Positions 44,801 through 53,100 of a stretch of DNA of 64,000 nt are shown one piece after another. This DNA is from Acanthopleura granulata. Taxonomy: Eukaryota > Mollusca > Polyplacophora > Chitonida > Chitonidae. The stretch spans positions 7,610,759 to 7,674,758 of the forward strand of contig JABBOT010000080.1 of assembly GCA_016165875.1 (NCBI GenBank), written 5' to 3'. The notes under the pieces were generated by a model. The model was not told the origin of the DNA and ran no database searches. It saw only the letters and a program-made list of their open reading frames with translations. How positions within the stretch are numbered: the stretch's first letter is position 1; each line of letters opens with the position of its first letter. The position numbers were made by a program, and so were the translations under genes.

Positions 44801-46621
44801 TTTATATATATTAACTGGTGTTCTGCACCATTCTCAAGAACATATATGACAGTGGCCAGCACTATGATGGGAGGAAATTGGGCATAGCCCAGGGAAATCC
44901 ACAATCATCTGCAGATTACTGGCCTTCCCACATACGATATGAGAGGAAGCTGGACTGAGCCTGACTTGATTGCACAGCTACCCCATTGGTGAGAGGTTCT
45001 TGAGTCACTGTTCTGCACTAACAACCTAACCAATTGGCCACCGAGATCTGCCTTTTCTCAGTGCAGAAATTTAATGTCAAGCTTCGTGTGCTTGCGTACC
45101 TTGATTATTCCCTCAACTACAAAGGGTATTACGGTATGCATGTAGGACAGTACTCATACCACAAGATGGACAATATTTGGATGAAATATGTCTGAGATTT
45201 GTTAGCATAATCTGTGGAAACCAAACCAAAGACAGACTTTTCCATATTTGAAAAAAAGTGACAAAGGAAAAAAATATTAACAAAAAATGCAACAAAACAT
45301 ATCTGGTAATCGTGGAAGAAAAAAAAAAATATAAAACCCTTTCCTCTAAACCCTGTATATAAAAATGTATGTACATGGAAGTGCCATATGTAGACAGGTA
45401 TATTATGGTGGCTGCCTGACTTTTCAAATTTTCTACTCTTCTCTACAATGGCAAAAGGTGGGTCAACTTGGCCATTTCTTTTTCAAAGCACATGTGCATG
45501 TGAGACATGCCCATCTGACTTATCCACAGCCGCATTAACCAGAGAATTCACACCTTGTGAGTTAGAGATTACTTACTGTTATGAGACATTTCAAAACAAT
45601 AAGAATGTGAATACATTTTTAGCTCTAATATGCAGCTGGCAAGTTGCTCTATCCCTCTGTCAAATATCTGACATTTCATCTTTTAGATCTCTTCTTCATT
45701 CTTCGTTTCCCATCACTGTCCATGTCATTTTACTCACAGCATCCGCATCAGCATGATCACTCAAGGCATTTTTTTTTATGAAATTGTCCCAATAGGTGAA
45801 GTTTTATCATCACCATAAAATGGTGACGCTGAAAATTATTCTGCACCAATTTTCCACAATAGTCAAACTGGAAACAAAGAATCAAGTGATGTTTACCTAA
45901 CTGTGAATCATTCACTTAATGATGAGCCTAGGAACAGGGGGTGTGAAGTGGCCAAACAAGAAAACACATTTGATAAAATGTCTGCTGATGGACATGTGCT
46001 ATAATTTGAAGAAGCGGGTGGCTGTTTTTAACAAACAAAAGGCACATGGTGTATGTCCATGTCACCATACAGCAACATGGTAAATGTGCTTGACATATCA
46101 TTGTGACAACTTTGGAAGATGGGCGATGAGTTGAATTTAGCTAACTCTTACAGTAATGCTGTTGGGGTCTTTTATGCACTACACATCATTCTATGTAATG
46201 CTATATAATAACCAGTGTTTTGCACTTGAATATGAAATGAAACTTGAACAATCATGGGCTACACAGCATTCATCACTTGTATGACCCCATGCCCTGGGGA
46301 ACACATGTGACTTGGACATACATGAATGAATAATACTGAACTATTCAGTAACGGGCTATACCAACGTACCGTGCGGTAGTGGACTAATACTGAAGAAAAC
46401 AGTCTGGAAATGGCAGAATGTTGCACGATACTGGCAGTTTCACTTTCCAACGACAAATGCTTCGTGTTAGAATGCAAAAATAAATGGTTCCAGCTAAAGG
46501 CCTGGATGAGCACTTGTTCGATCGAAGAAAATTAGCGCTAGCACAACTTGAATTTCATCTTACCTCTGAACCTGAGCTCATTTGGAGGGTCTAGAACTAA
46601 AACCTGTTCGTTTTTCGACAT
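20653..46621 (-). CDS. VAP: VAMP-associated protein (VAPA/VAPB type), complete, 7 exons, 249 aa
   Basis: The product is a tail-anchored ER protein that tethers the ER to other membranes by binding FFAT motifs of partners such as lipid-transfer proteins. Exons, in gene order, are 46564-46621, 30878-31030, 28061-28167, 26873-26944, 26154-26216, 25319-25444 and 20653-20823 (750 nt with stop), all with GT/AG borders and continuous phase. Residues 1-125 form the MSP domain: [20 protein letters not shown] at the start, RYCVRPNSG with Pro56 (the residue altered in human ALS8), and KHKFMVQ with Lys87 and Met89, the FFAT-binding pair. Then come a variable linker, a coiled coil (about 152-197) and a membrane anchor (231-249). 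VAPA and VAPB cannot be separated from sequence alone. It is head to head with CFAP418. Confidence 0.95.
20957..21180 (+). mobile_element. MITE-3 copy
   Basis: It begins AAGGCCATCCTTAAAAATAT and ends GGGATGATCCCAT. Internal GCCATGTTAATTTCTTTAAA and ATAAAAAAAAGAATGAATTC followed by CTACCGA match copies at 36508-36722, 38001-38196 and 49231-49440. Confidence 0.6.
21715..22400 (-). pseudogene. Decayed non-LTR retrotransposon (LINE) reverse transcriptase
   Basis: Read on the minus strand, fragments appear in the order expected of a LINE RT domain: [63 protein letters not shown]...[22 protein letters not shown] and [12 protein letters not shown]. Stop codons and frameshifts separate the pieces. 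The catalytic YADD box reads YACD, losing one of the two essential aspartates. No endonuclease domain is seen. Clade is not assigned. It lies antisense to nothing and within VAP intron 6, in the same orientation as VAP. Confidence 0.85.
23900..24416. mobile_element. TTAA-flanked MITE, 517 bp
   Basis: TTAA at 23896-23899 precedes AGAGACTATACTGGACAG; the right end, reverse complemented, is AGAGACAATACAGCGGAA, followed by TTAA at 24417-24420. The short termini (about 18 bp) with TTAA duplications fit a non-autonomous piggyBac-like element. No long open frame is present. Confidence 0.7.
25319..25444 (-). CDS. VAP: VAP exon 6: coiled coil
   Basis: It encodes 42 residues including [15 protein letters not shown] and [11 protein letters not shown], a heptad-rich segment matching the EECKRLQxExxxLREEN region of VAPs, which mediates dimerisation. 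The donor is GTAAGG and the acceptor GGTACAG; both introns are phase 0. Confidence 0.95.
25665..25866 (-). mobile_element. MITE-2 copy (TTAA type)
   Basis: The right edge reads GGGGTCTTTCACT followed by TTAA (25867-25870). The interior AGTCAAATGTTTTAATCG, TATGGTGGGTTTGATGGACC is the reverse complement of the interior of the element at 62563-62826. The left terminus (CACAAAGAAGTTATGTTGAG) is a diverged inverted copy of the right. It lies in VAP intron 5. Confidence 0.7.
26050..26130 (-). mobile_element. Possible tRNA-derived SINE head
   Basis: On the minus strand there is a B-box-like GGAGTTCAGTCCCC preceded about 35 bases earlier by a weak A-box-like stretch. No body or tail could be aligned. 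Weak call. Confidence 0.25.
26154..26216 (-). CDS. VAP: VAP exon 5: variable linker
   Basis: It encodes 21 residues ([17 protein letters not shown], then TLPK) between the MSP domain and the coiled coil, the poorly conserved part of VAP proteins. It is supported by clean GT/AG borders and by preserved phase (63 nt, phase 0 on both sides), so it could be skipped without a frameshift. Confidence 0.85.
26700..26816 (-). mobile_element. Probable tRNA-derived SINE head
   Basis: Read on the minus strand: GTGGTTGAGTGATAAACACTTG spans an A-box-like segment and GCAGGTTCAAACCCAGGC is a good B box, about 45 bp apart, as in tRNA-derived retroposons. Flanking sequence cannot be folded confidently as a tRNA gene, and no family body is recognised. 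Confidence 0.4.
26873..26944 (-). CDS. VAP: VAP exon 4: end of MSP domain region
   Basis: It encodes [20 protein letters not shown] and PYDT, matching the W-K/D-xx-xxxLMDSKLxCVFE segment of VAPs. It is 72 nt with phase 0 at both ends; the donor reads GTAAAT. Confidence 0.95.
27165..27330 (-). repeat. Dispersed repeat, relative of the 16.5-16.8 kb units
   Basis: On the minus strand, TATGGCCACATCGGTAGTG then TTTCAGCCATATCGTGGC resembles CGCCACACTAGCAGTATTTC and AGGCATTTCGTGG at 16547-16583. It probably represents an old SINE fragment. Confidence 0.4.
27490..27710 (+). repeat. Dispersed repeat R5, copy 2
   Basis: It aligns block by block with 8985-9215 (GGGTCCAAACTG, AAACACATCGTTTCTCGCTG, GAGAAGTGTGG, AAAGAGCAAAGGAGCACAC, TTTGTTAAAGGTGGG). 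It lacks the perfect palindrome found in copy 1. It lies in VAP intron 3. Confidence 0.6.
28061..28167 (-). CDS. VAP: VAP exon 3: FFAT-binding part of the MSP domain
   Basis: It encodes [20 protein letters not shown] and [16 protein letters not shown]. The KHKFMVQ stretch carries Lys87 and Met89, at the same numbers as the FFAT-binding residues of human VAPB. 107 nt; the incoming intron is phase 1 and the outgoing one phase 0. Confidence 0.96.
28395..29594 (-). mobile_element. hAT-like DNA transposon, decayed, 1200 bp, inside MITE-1
   Basis: The termini are CAGGGATGG (28395) and CCATCCCTG (ending 29594), exact inverted repeats with the CAGRG start typical of hAT elements. Flanks TGAAAATT and AAAAATTA are imperfect relatives of an 8-bp target duplication. 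On the minus strand, frames at 29284-29081 and 29190-28840 encode a start ([16 protein letters not shown]) and a zinc-finger-like piece, [14 protein letters not shown], then [14 protein letters not shown], resembling the BED-type finger at the N-terminus of hAT transposases (the usual His is Cys here). The frames are shifted, and no catalytic or dimerisation domain remains. Confidence 0.7.
28840..29284 (-). pseudogene. Frameshifted N-terminal fragment of a hAT-type transposase
   Basis: Two overlapping minus-strand frames together look like one former protein start: [19 protein letters not shown] and [12 protein letters not shown] in the first; [26 protein letters not shown] and [16 protein letters not shown] in the second. 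The CxxC plus A-T-x-SxKH pattern is that of a BED-like zinc finger. It is not functional: there is a frame break, the finger's histidine is replaced, and the rest of the transposase is deleted. The family assignment is inference from pattern. Confidence 0.55.
30878..31030 (-). CDS. VAP: VAP exon 2: core of the MSP domain
   Basis: It encodes [39 protein letters not shown] and [11 protein letters not shown]: the immunoglobulin-like beta strands of the major sperm protein fold. Pro56 sits in RPNSG. 153 nt; the intron on each side is phase 1. GC content is visibly higher than in the flanking introns. Confidence 0.97.
32176..32317 (-). mobile_element. SINE-A copy with internal deletion
   Basis: On the minus strand the head is well preserved: GGCCACCGTGGCTCAATTGG with GTTAGCGTGCTAGC, then TGACCCTGAAGCCCCCCACC, then GTGAGTTCAAGTTCAGC (B box) and TGTGGGAAGATCTGCCAGC. 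The rest of the body is deleted and it passes straight to AAATAAATAAATA. Confidence 0.8.
36508..36722 (-). mobile_element. MITE-3 copy
   Basis: The right end TTTTTTAAGGATGGCCT is the inverse of the AGGCCATCCTTAAAAA terminus. Interior CATGTTAACTTCTTTAAA and ATTTCCCTACTGACC match the other copies. A run of nine C residues occurs near 36524. Confidence 0.6.
37063..37342 (-). mobile_element. SINE-B copy, full length
   Basis: Minus strand: tRNA-like head with A box GATGGTCTAGTGGTTAAAGC and B box CGGGAGATCCGGGTGATACC, then body TTACAGCAAGAAACAGGACT, TCTTCGCCATGATGCTCC, GCAGCACTTTGGCAC, and tail GAAAAATTGTTGAGTACAAT with GTAAAACCCAAGC. The body differs from SINE-A, but the last ~35 bases are clearly related. 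Confidence 0.8.
37593..37800 (+). mobile_element. MITE-1 copy
   Basis: It starts TAACCTAAATGACC and ends GGAAATTTTAGGTTA, inverse termini. Interior GACTACCTTACTTATTTTTC, AAAAAGGTGTTTTGAGG and TTTTATGACCTTTATTTGCC match the other copies. Confidence 0.7.
38001..38196 (+). mobile_element. MITE-3 copy
   Basis: It begins TTAGGCCATCCTTTAAAAAC and ends TTTTCAGGGATGGTCT; the ends are inverted relative to each other. The interior is diverged. Confidence 0.55.
38506..38740 (+). repeat. Dispersed repeat R4, copy 1
   Basis: It aligns with 57843-58085 through CTTTTAGCCAGTATACATG, AGTTTCTTTTTCTCACATGG, AACTAGGAGAGAAAGACAG, TCAGCACTACTGGTACCTGT and TTAGAAGAATTACGGTA. No terminal inverted repeats or tRNA head were found, so the type is open. 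Confidence 0.6.
41311..41531 (-). mobile_element. MITE-1 copy
   Basis: Ends are TACCCATAATGACCTAAAAT and AATTTTAAGTCACTTATGGT, inverted relative to each other. The interior TTCACAGACCTCTCAGAATC followed by AGGAAAATTGAGC matches the element in reverse. Confidence 0.65.
42715..42930 (+). mobile_element. MITE-1 copy, best preserved
   Basis: It starts TACCCTAAATGACCTAAAAG and ends AACTTTTACGTCATTTACAG. The interior has CCATGACTAAGTTGCTTATT, TTTCCTGATTCCATGAG, GAAAGGTTTGTTTGAAATG and TTTATGGTATTTATTTGCC. No coding capacity. Confidence 0.7.
44409..44641 (+). mobile_element. SINE-A copy, near full length
   Basis: The head is partly present (B box CGTGAGTACAAGTCCAGC), then TGTGGGAAGGTCTGCCAGC, CAAATGTTGGCCGCCGTTG, TAAGTGGAATATTCTAGAG, and ACCAATCAAACAGATAAATA. 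Confidence 0.85.
44731..44751. repeat. Poly-T tract
   Basis: A run of about 21 T residues, between two SINE-A copies. It could be the A-tail of a minus-strand retroposon, but no body adjoins it. Confidence 0.6.
44813..45052 (-). mobile_element. SINE-A copy, near full length, reverse orientation
   Basis: Minus strand: head CTCGGTGGCCAATTGGTTAG, then TGACTCAAGAACCTCTCACC, then CAAGTCAGGCTCAGTCCAGC, ATCTGCAGATGATTGTGG, CCATCATAGTGCTGGCCAC and TTCTTGAGAATGGTGCAGAA. It faces the copy at 44409-44641, so the two make an inverted SINE pair 170 bp apart. Confidence 0.8.
46564..46621 (-). CDS. VAP: VAP exon 1
   Basis: The start codon is the reverse complement of 46619-46621. It encodes [19 protein letters not shown], the conserved first strand of the MSP domain, and ends with one base of the next codon. 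The donor is GTAAGA. It is separated from exon 2 by 15.5 kb. Confidence 0.96.
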
Positions 46622-47097
46622 TGTTGACACGTGTAATCCTAACTATGTCCCAGAAGATGAGGTAATTTTACCAAAACGCCACAAAAATCATCTACTACCA
46701 ACAGCATGCGCATGCGTAACAGTCATTGCCGGGAAAGAGGCTGGATGCCACAGAAAATCCAAACCTAAAAATCTGCTGAACAAGTCCACAACAAGGCTTT
46801 AGATTATTCTTAAAAAAAGTTTCACAGACATAATTATGATCCAAAATCTGTCTCAGTTTATATTATTTTACATATATGTATGGTACAAAATACTGCAATA
46901 TTGTTTGCCTGAATTTTTCTTTCGTATTTATCCCACGAGTTATAAATATTAACTTATATTTGACGGAAAACGCAAGTGCGCATGTATGCCCAAGAACAAC
47001 AACAACACTGTTTCCAGCAACACGATAAACAACTGATTTTGTATTCATCATTCAGCATCAGCAAACTTACTTAAGGCTTCAAGTATAGAACATCAGG
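46622..47097. promoter_or_regulatory. Bidirectional promoter region between VAP and CFAP418
   Basis: Start codons of the two divergent genes are 476 bp apart, so both promoters and 5' UTRs must fit here unless upstream noncoding exons exist. TGCGCATGCGT at 46707-46717 is a near-perfect NRF1 palindrome, and TGCGCATGTA at 46978-46987 is a weaker relative. The CFAP418 start lies in GATGGCGGATG, which also fits a YY1-type ATGGCGG element. NRF1 and YY1 sites at start regions are typical of divergently transcribed housekeeping genes. A TATAAATA word is at 46941-46948. Transcription starts cannot be seen. Confidence 0.6.
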
Positions 47098-47183
47098 ATG
47101 GCGGATGACATAGACGATTTACTCGATGAGGTGGAGAATAAGTTTTGCTCAAAGAAGAAAATATCTTCGACTGCAAAATCAAG
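47098..47183 (+). CDS. CFAP418: CFAP418 exon 1
   Basis: It encodes [20 protein letters not shown] and KISSTAKS, ending two bases into the next codon. The donor is GTAAGT. An in-frame stop 12 bases upstream of the ATG confirms the start. Confidence 0.93.
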
Positions 47184-50100
47184 GTAAGTATCAGTCAACT
47201 TTATAGTGACAAGAATTGTTTCACTGTTTTGGGTTTCTCCCTACTTGACAAAAAGGTTTGGGATTTGTAAAGAATAGGTTGAGCTACTGGTCGTCGCTGA
47301 CCCACTTTTCCGATGTTCACTGAGACAAGGGCATTTTTCAATGAATTGACGTCACCCTACCACGTCACATCACCCTCATTCCTCTACTGCCAAAGGTTTT
47401 CTTTCACTTCAGAATGGTTTGCAAACTACTGAGAGTCTCAGATTTGGTTATGTTGGACGCACGTTTGAGAAGCACAGCATTTACCTTTGGCAGTATATTG
47501 GAAGATTTTGGGGGGGCCATTAATATCTGTAAAACATACATCCATGGTAGTCCAAGATTGCTCTGATGTTGGGAATTGCATTAGAAATGACATGGTCGCT
47601 CAGTCCTCATGTAAGAGACACCGAGTGTGACAGATATGGCAACTTACAGTTGGCACCCCTAAAAAGCACTCTATGTACGGTACCTTTAGCTGGCCAAATC
47701 ATCATCATAACTTATCCTCTCCCCATTGCCGTACATAATTTTGAAAGGGTAATCCAGGAAAGTTTCGTTTCTTGCGTAAAAGCCTCAGAGTTACACTGCT
47801 GCTATTTGTTTTGAGACATCCACCATTTCCCATGTCGTTGAAGGTGATCATGCATGTGAACACATGAATTGTCACCATCAGTCGAACTCCTGGACTGCAG
47901 AGGTCACAGTTGACTTTCTTTCAGATAGTGGAAAACAACAATACTATAAATAAAGCAACTAAAAAGACTTCAAAAGTGCATTGTGAAAATAATTTGGGGG
48001 AAGAAAAAAAAGAGACAAAAAAAATGTATTGAAAAATGTTACACATGACCATCCATGGGCACATTCCCAAAATTGCATTTACCGGTTTACTCGTGTGGCA
48101 GTTGTCTTGAAAATTTGTCAGCAAAACACAGCCTTCATGCTTTCTCCTTATAAATGATTATAAATGATATAATGTCAGAGCAGTCTCGGACTAACAGCCA
48201 TGAGAGCTGTGAAGACGTGATAGACAGGCACTGTCTTCACAGCAATAAGGGCGACCATTTAGATTTCAGTGGATGACTCCAGTGCTTTCTGTGACACCTT
48301 AAATTCCTTAAAACCACATCTGTTCGGCTGAAAATTGAATTATAAGTTCCACATATGACTATTTACTATCACATTGTACTGCCTGCAGGTTAAGCATAAC
48401 ACAAAAAAATAGGCCACATCGGTTCTCGGTCTTCACAGTTTTATCGTCTGAGTTTGCCAGGGTTGGGAGACAGGATGGTAATGTGCACATGGTCACTGAC
48501 ACTGAGGAAGAAATTCCCATATGAAAACACCAAACTTGTGGAGAATGCACTTCATACATATTTAAACATAACATGATGAAACAGCATGACTTGACATGGT
48601 TCAAAGACTGGGCCATTGAATGTTCATTGCTATATTTTGATTTGACTGTGTTCTAATGGTTCTGATCATTTTAGAGAGATATCCAAGGGAATACACAAAC
48701 TTTTTAAATACAGGTTAAATAATATTTGATTTGGAAATAGCGCGGTAATAAAGATGCAGAGCCGACTTACTACTGGTATGTAATATGAACCAAGCCTGAC
48801 ATCACCTGGCTTAAAGATAATAGAACACTCAGGGATGAAATTTAGTCAAATTTTTTCCTCATTCTTATTCTCCATTCTCCTGTCTTTTCTCTCACTTAAA
48901 GATGAAAACCATATTTGAATTGTAAACACGTTAACTTTTGACTGCTTTCACTGCTCCAACTAACTGCATCAGACTTTTAAAAGGAGCATGCTCGAAAGTT
49001 GGTTTTTGGTCATACTTAGGTGAACAAAATTTTGCCACACCCAGCATGCCCAGTATCTGTGTAAACTCCGACTATTATAGAAGGTACTGTGTGATATAGA
49101 ACACCCATGGAATGGGAATCTGATGTGCCATTCTGGCATTTCCACTGGCAAAGAAAAGCCAATACATTTAGAAGTATGGGCTAGTATAGGCCTTGGATGG
49201 GGTACAGAAAAACTTACCATACGGTACATGAGTCTGTCCTTAAAAACATTTTCTGTGGTTGTAACCTGACCAACCATCCCAAAAAGTTTTTATTGGTCAA
49301 AGTGTTTTTTCCTTCTCACCATGTTAATTTCTTTAATATCCCTAACTTTTTCGTGAGCTACAATAAAAAAAAAAAACATTTCCCTACTGACCGACCATAT
49401 TTTTTCTCATCTGTTCAGATTTGGGTAACTGAAGCAAATTTGGTTAAAATTTATCTTTCATTGACTGCAACTACCACTTTGAAAATACTGGAAAACTGGA
49501 ATATGAGCATAAAACTTTGTGCAGCTGTTACAGTGTAAAAAAAATCCAAAAATCTGAAGGGCAGTAGACATGTATATGAACACAATAAGCCCTTGGAAGA
49601 TTTTCAGATTTACTGAGATCATCGTATAGAAATCCTCATATGACACAGACTGTGTTTATTGCCACAGATGGTATTTACCATGAATTCATGAATGAACACT
49701 AATTATCATCTGCTTTGAACACCTGATACATACAACCAAACTCATTCATTATATAGGGTACATTATTGGTGGGCTGCTTTAATAACTCTGTGCATCACTG
49801 ACAGAAGGAAGCCAGTTACATTTAAAGTTCTCATGATGCACATTTTTCATTTGACCCTACAGCCAGCAAATTAGAGAAAACATTAACCTGACTTTGTAAA
49901 AGTCTTCATGCCGTGACTTAATAGATGGATAAATGGAAGTGTTAAAATAAAAAGACACTCAAAGTCCACATTTAATTTATTTGCTGGATACACTTGATTC
50001 CTTTTTTCATTGTGGGGCAGACTTTTATTGTGCAAAGATGGATAAATGAAGTTTGATTTTGTTTGCTTGTAGAATGAAGCCTGTGCAAGATGACGAGTTA

Positions 50101-53100
50101 AATAAAATGATCGACGATATCTGTGAGGTTCCAACAGAAATAGTAAGAATAATACAGTGTCCTTGTTAAAACGAACTGTTGTATGTACATAAGTATATGT
50201 GTGTGTATGGTTTTATTAAGCAGTACATGTAGACAGTTACTGTACTTGACCTCAGATTTCATCCATGAATAATTTACTCATTTTGCCTGATTCTGGGAGT
50301 TTTATAAATATTAGATAGGTGTTTGAATTCAAAGCTTGTCTGCAGGGGTGGAGTGGGGGGGATGATGTCCTGCTTGAAAAATATAAGCTTCAGTGCCCTT
50401 TATTTATGAATGCACATCTAGGGCGATTTGTTGGGGCAAGTGTAATAATTCTTGTGATCATCAAATGCAAAGTTTTGCTGAGTGCTGAACCAAATTTTTT
50501 GCTCTGCATGTAAGGATTCAAACAGGCTATGGATATGCAGTATATTTTTCTTATTTGCTTCACAGGAATGCAGAAAAACACCAAAGAGACAAGATTCCAC
50601 TCAGTCTCTCAGTGGCCCAGAAAAGAAAAAGTAAGAGGTCTTTAAATTTTTGTTTTATTAATCCAAGTAGCTGTAGTTTTTATAGATAGTCCACCCAAAC
50701 ACTTCACCTGTCCATCATTTACCTGTAAACGTACATCTATTATATTACTGGATGGGAGAACAAGGTAAATGTAATATGCATTCAGTAATATGAGCTTATT
50801 GAGCAAGGCAACAGCCTTTACTGTACTGATTGAAAATTCGACCAGTTCTCTCTACCCACTATGTGTGTGAAGGAAATGATTACATGTAATAATGGCATCA
50901 ATGTGTAGCCTACATAGCACAGACACAGATTTTTTTCTTAAGAAACTTTGACAAATAATAAATGAATAAAATAAATATAAAAACTAAAAGAAGAAAATAA
51001 AATAAAAAACACACAAAAAAAAGACAAAACTAAAACAGCATAGGTTACAGCTGATATTACATTGATTTTAGTCACATATGTAATGGGGCAATACAGGCCT
51101 TACCACTTTTTCCAAAGGGGTGTTACATAACCATGTCGGACAACTATTTTCAGGCTTTCATTAAACCATGAAGTAGAGCCTGAGAACAGTGGAAGTAGTA
51201 AAATCTCAAAACTTCAGTAACCATGAAGTCCGCCAGCAGTCTGCAGATCCTCGTGGGTTTCCCCCAGGCTCTACCCAGTTACCTCCCACCATAATGCTTG
51301 TTGTTATGGTAAAGTCTCAAAGCTTCAGTAACCATGAAGTCCGCCAGCAGTCTGCAGATCCTCGTGGGTTTCCCCCAGGCTCTACCCGGTTACCTCCCAC
51401 CATAATGCTTGTTGTTATGGTAAAGTCTCAAAGCTTCTGTAACCATGAAGTCTGCCAGCAGTCTGCAGATCCTCGTGGGTTTCCCCCAGGCTCTACCCGG
51501 TTACCTCCCACCATAATGCTTGTTGCTATGGTAAAATCTCAAAGCTTCAGTAACCATGAAGTCCGCCAGCAGTCTGCAGATCCTCGTGGGTTTCCCCCAG
51601 GCTCTACCCGGTTACCTCCCACCATAATGCTTGTTGCTATGGCATAAGTGAAATATTCTTGAGTTCTTGGCATAAAACATCAACTAAATAAATAAATAAA
51701 TGTAACCATGAATGGAATTGTACATTGTTTGGACTCAGCCATAAAAAGGCAATCACTGAGCTTAGTGATGTAGCTATGACCTTTGATATTACCATAGACT
51801 ACTGATACGAGACACAACTGGTGGTTTCCAAATTTTCACTTTTTATTTCAGATGTTTCCCAGTCTACCTGGGTGGTACTTCATCTCAAGATGGGGTCTCA
51901 ACAAGCCTCAGTAAAAGGTATTATACATGTACCAACACAGTACAGCAATGCGCAAAACTTTTGTCATTGTTTTTTTCTTTCTTTCTTTTGTTTTTCTTTT
52001 TTTTAGTTCTATTTACATTTATATTCAGCATTCAACTCAAACATTCTTTAAGAAATATCTTCGGAGAAAAAGTACATAAAAAGATCTAGTGCTTATCATA
52101 TAAATAATAATAAATAAAATTGCATCAAATATGTCTTTGCGCAGATGAACTCATACCATGGTCCAAACAAATTTACAATGGATAACACATTTAATGGATG
52201 TAACTGAAGTATCGTAAAAAACGTTAAACTTGATACTTTCAGTACAATTTGTGTGATGTGGTACGAACATATACTTAATGATGAGTCAGATACATGTATG
52301 ATCTCAAAAGCAGCTTTCAGCATCATTTTTGGCCATGCATCCTAGCTAGGAGAAGGGATTTGTGCTTCTGGCGGAGCGCTTAGCATGCCAGTGCAGCTTA
52401 AGGACTCATAAGCCACATTCTGACCAGTGAGGTGAGTTAAGGTCCAATTATTGTTTTCCTCTCGGGTTGTGGGCTGGAAGACCTGCCTGCTACCAGAGCC
52501 ATGTTGCCTCCCACCTGAATGTTGGCTGACATTGTATAAGTGAATTATTCTTGCATATAGTGTAAACCTCCAACGAAGTAAATAAAAGGGAATCAGGCCC
52601 AAAAAAAACTCTGCCATTTGCCAGGTATCCTAACTTAAATCAGGGTTTCTTATATTGTCAGGTCCTGCAATGCTTTAAGGTGCACATCGTGTGACTTTAA
52701 AGTGTCAGTCTTCGACAATTTGGAGTGGAGTCCAGAAACAGACTATTTATTTTTGAGGAACAATGCCCCAGACTTTCAAAAACTTAAGACTGGCTTACTC
52801 AACAGAACAGGTAAGCTGCATGTATTTATAGTTGCAGTTTCCATTTTATGCATACCCTAATTCCTCAGCCTTTTCACATATGAAAGAGCAACTTTACATC
52901 CAAGTTATTCACATTCTTAATTTGATTATCGAGACAAAACTACATTGGTTGGATTGGCCAGTTTCAGGGTTTCATAGAAAGTATAATTTATGTCAACACA
53001 GAAAAATGCCTTTAGAATATGCTTGAATAAACACCATGAAGACATGTGAAAAGTTGAAGAATTACAGCACTGTCATAAAGCAATCGGAGAATGAGGAAAT

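Larger units (their letters stand above)
31031..46563. other. VAP intron 1 (15.5 kb)
   Basis: No exon of another gene could be supported here on either strand. It holds SINE-A (32176-32317, 44409-44641, 44813-45052), SINE-B (37063-37342), MITE-1 (37593-37800, 41311-41531, 42715-42930), MITE-3 (36508-36722, 38001-38196) and repeat R4 (38506-38740). The rest is AT-rich with frequent TACATGTA-type words. Stretches with nothing I can name include 32700-36500, 39000-41300, 43000-44400 and 45100-46550. Confidence 0.65.

Noticed and set aside
46259..47051. Short open frames overlapping VAP exon 1 and the divergent promoter
   Set aside because: They are shadows of, or unrelated to, the two well-supported first exons, with no conserved sequence.
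51189..51647. 152-codon open frame with a 37-residue repeat
   Set aside because: It is the 111-bp tandem of SINE-A body sequence in CFAP418 intron 3, not a gene.
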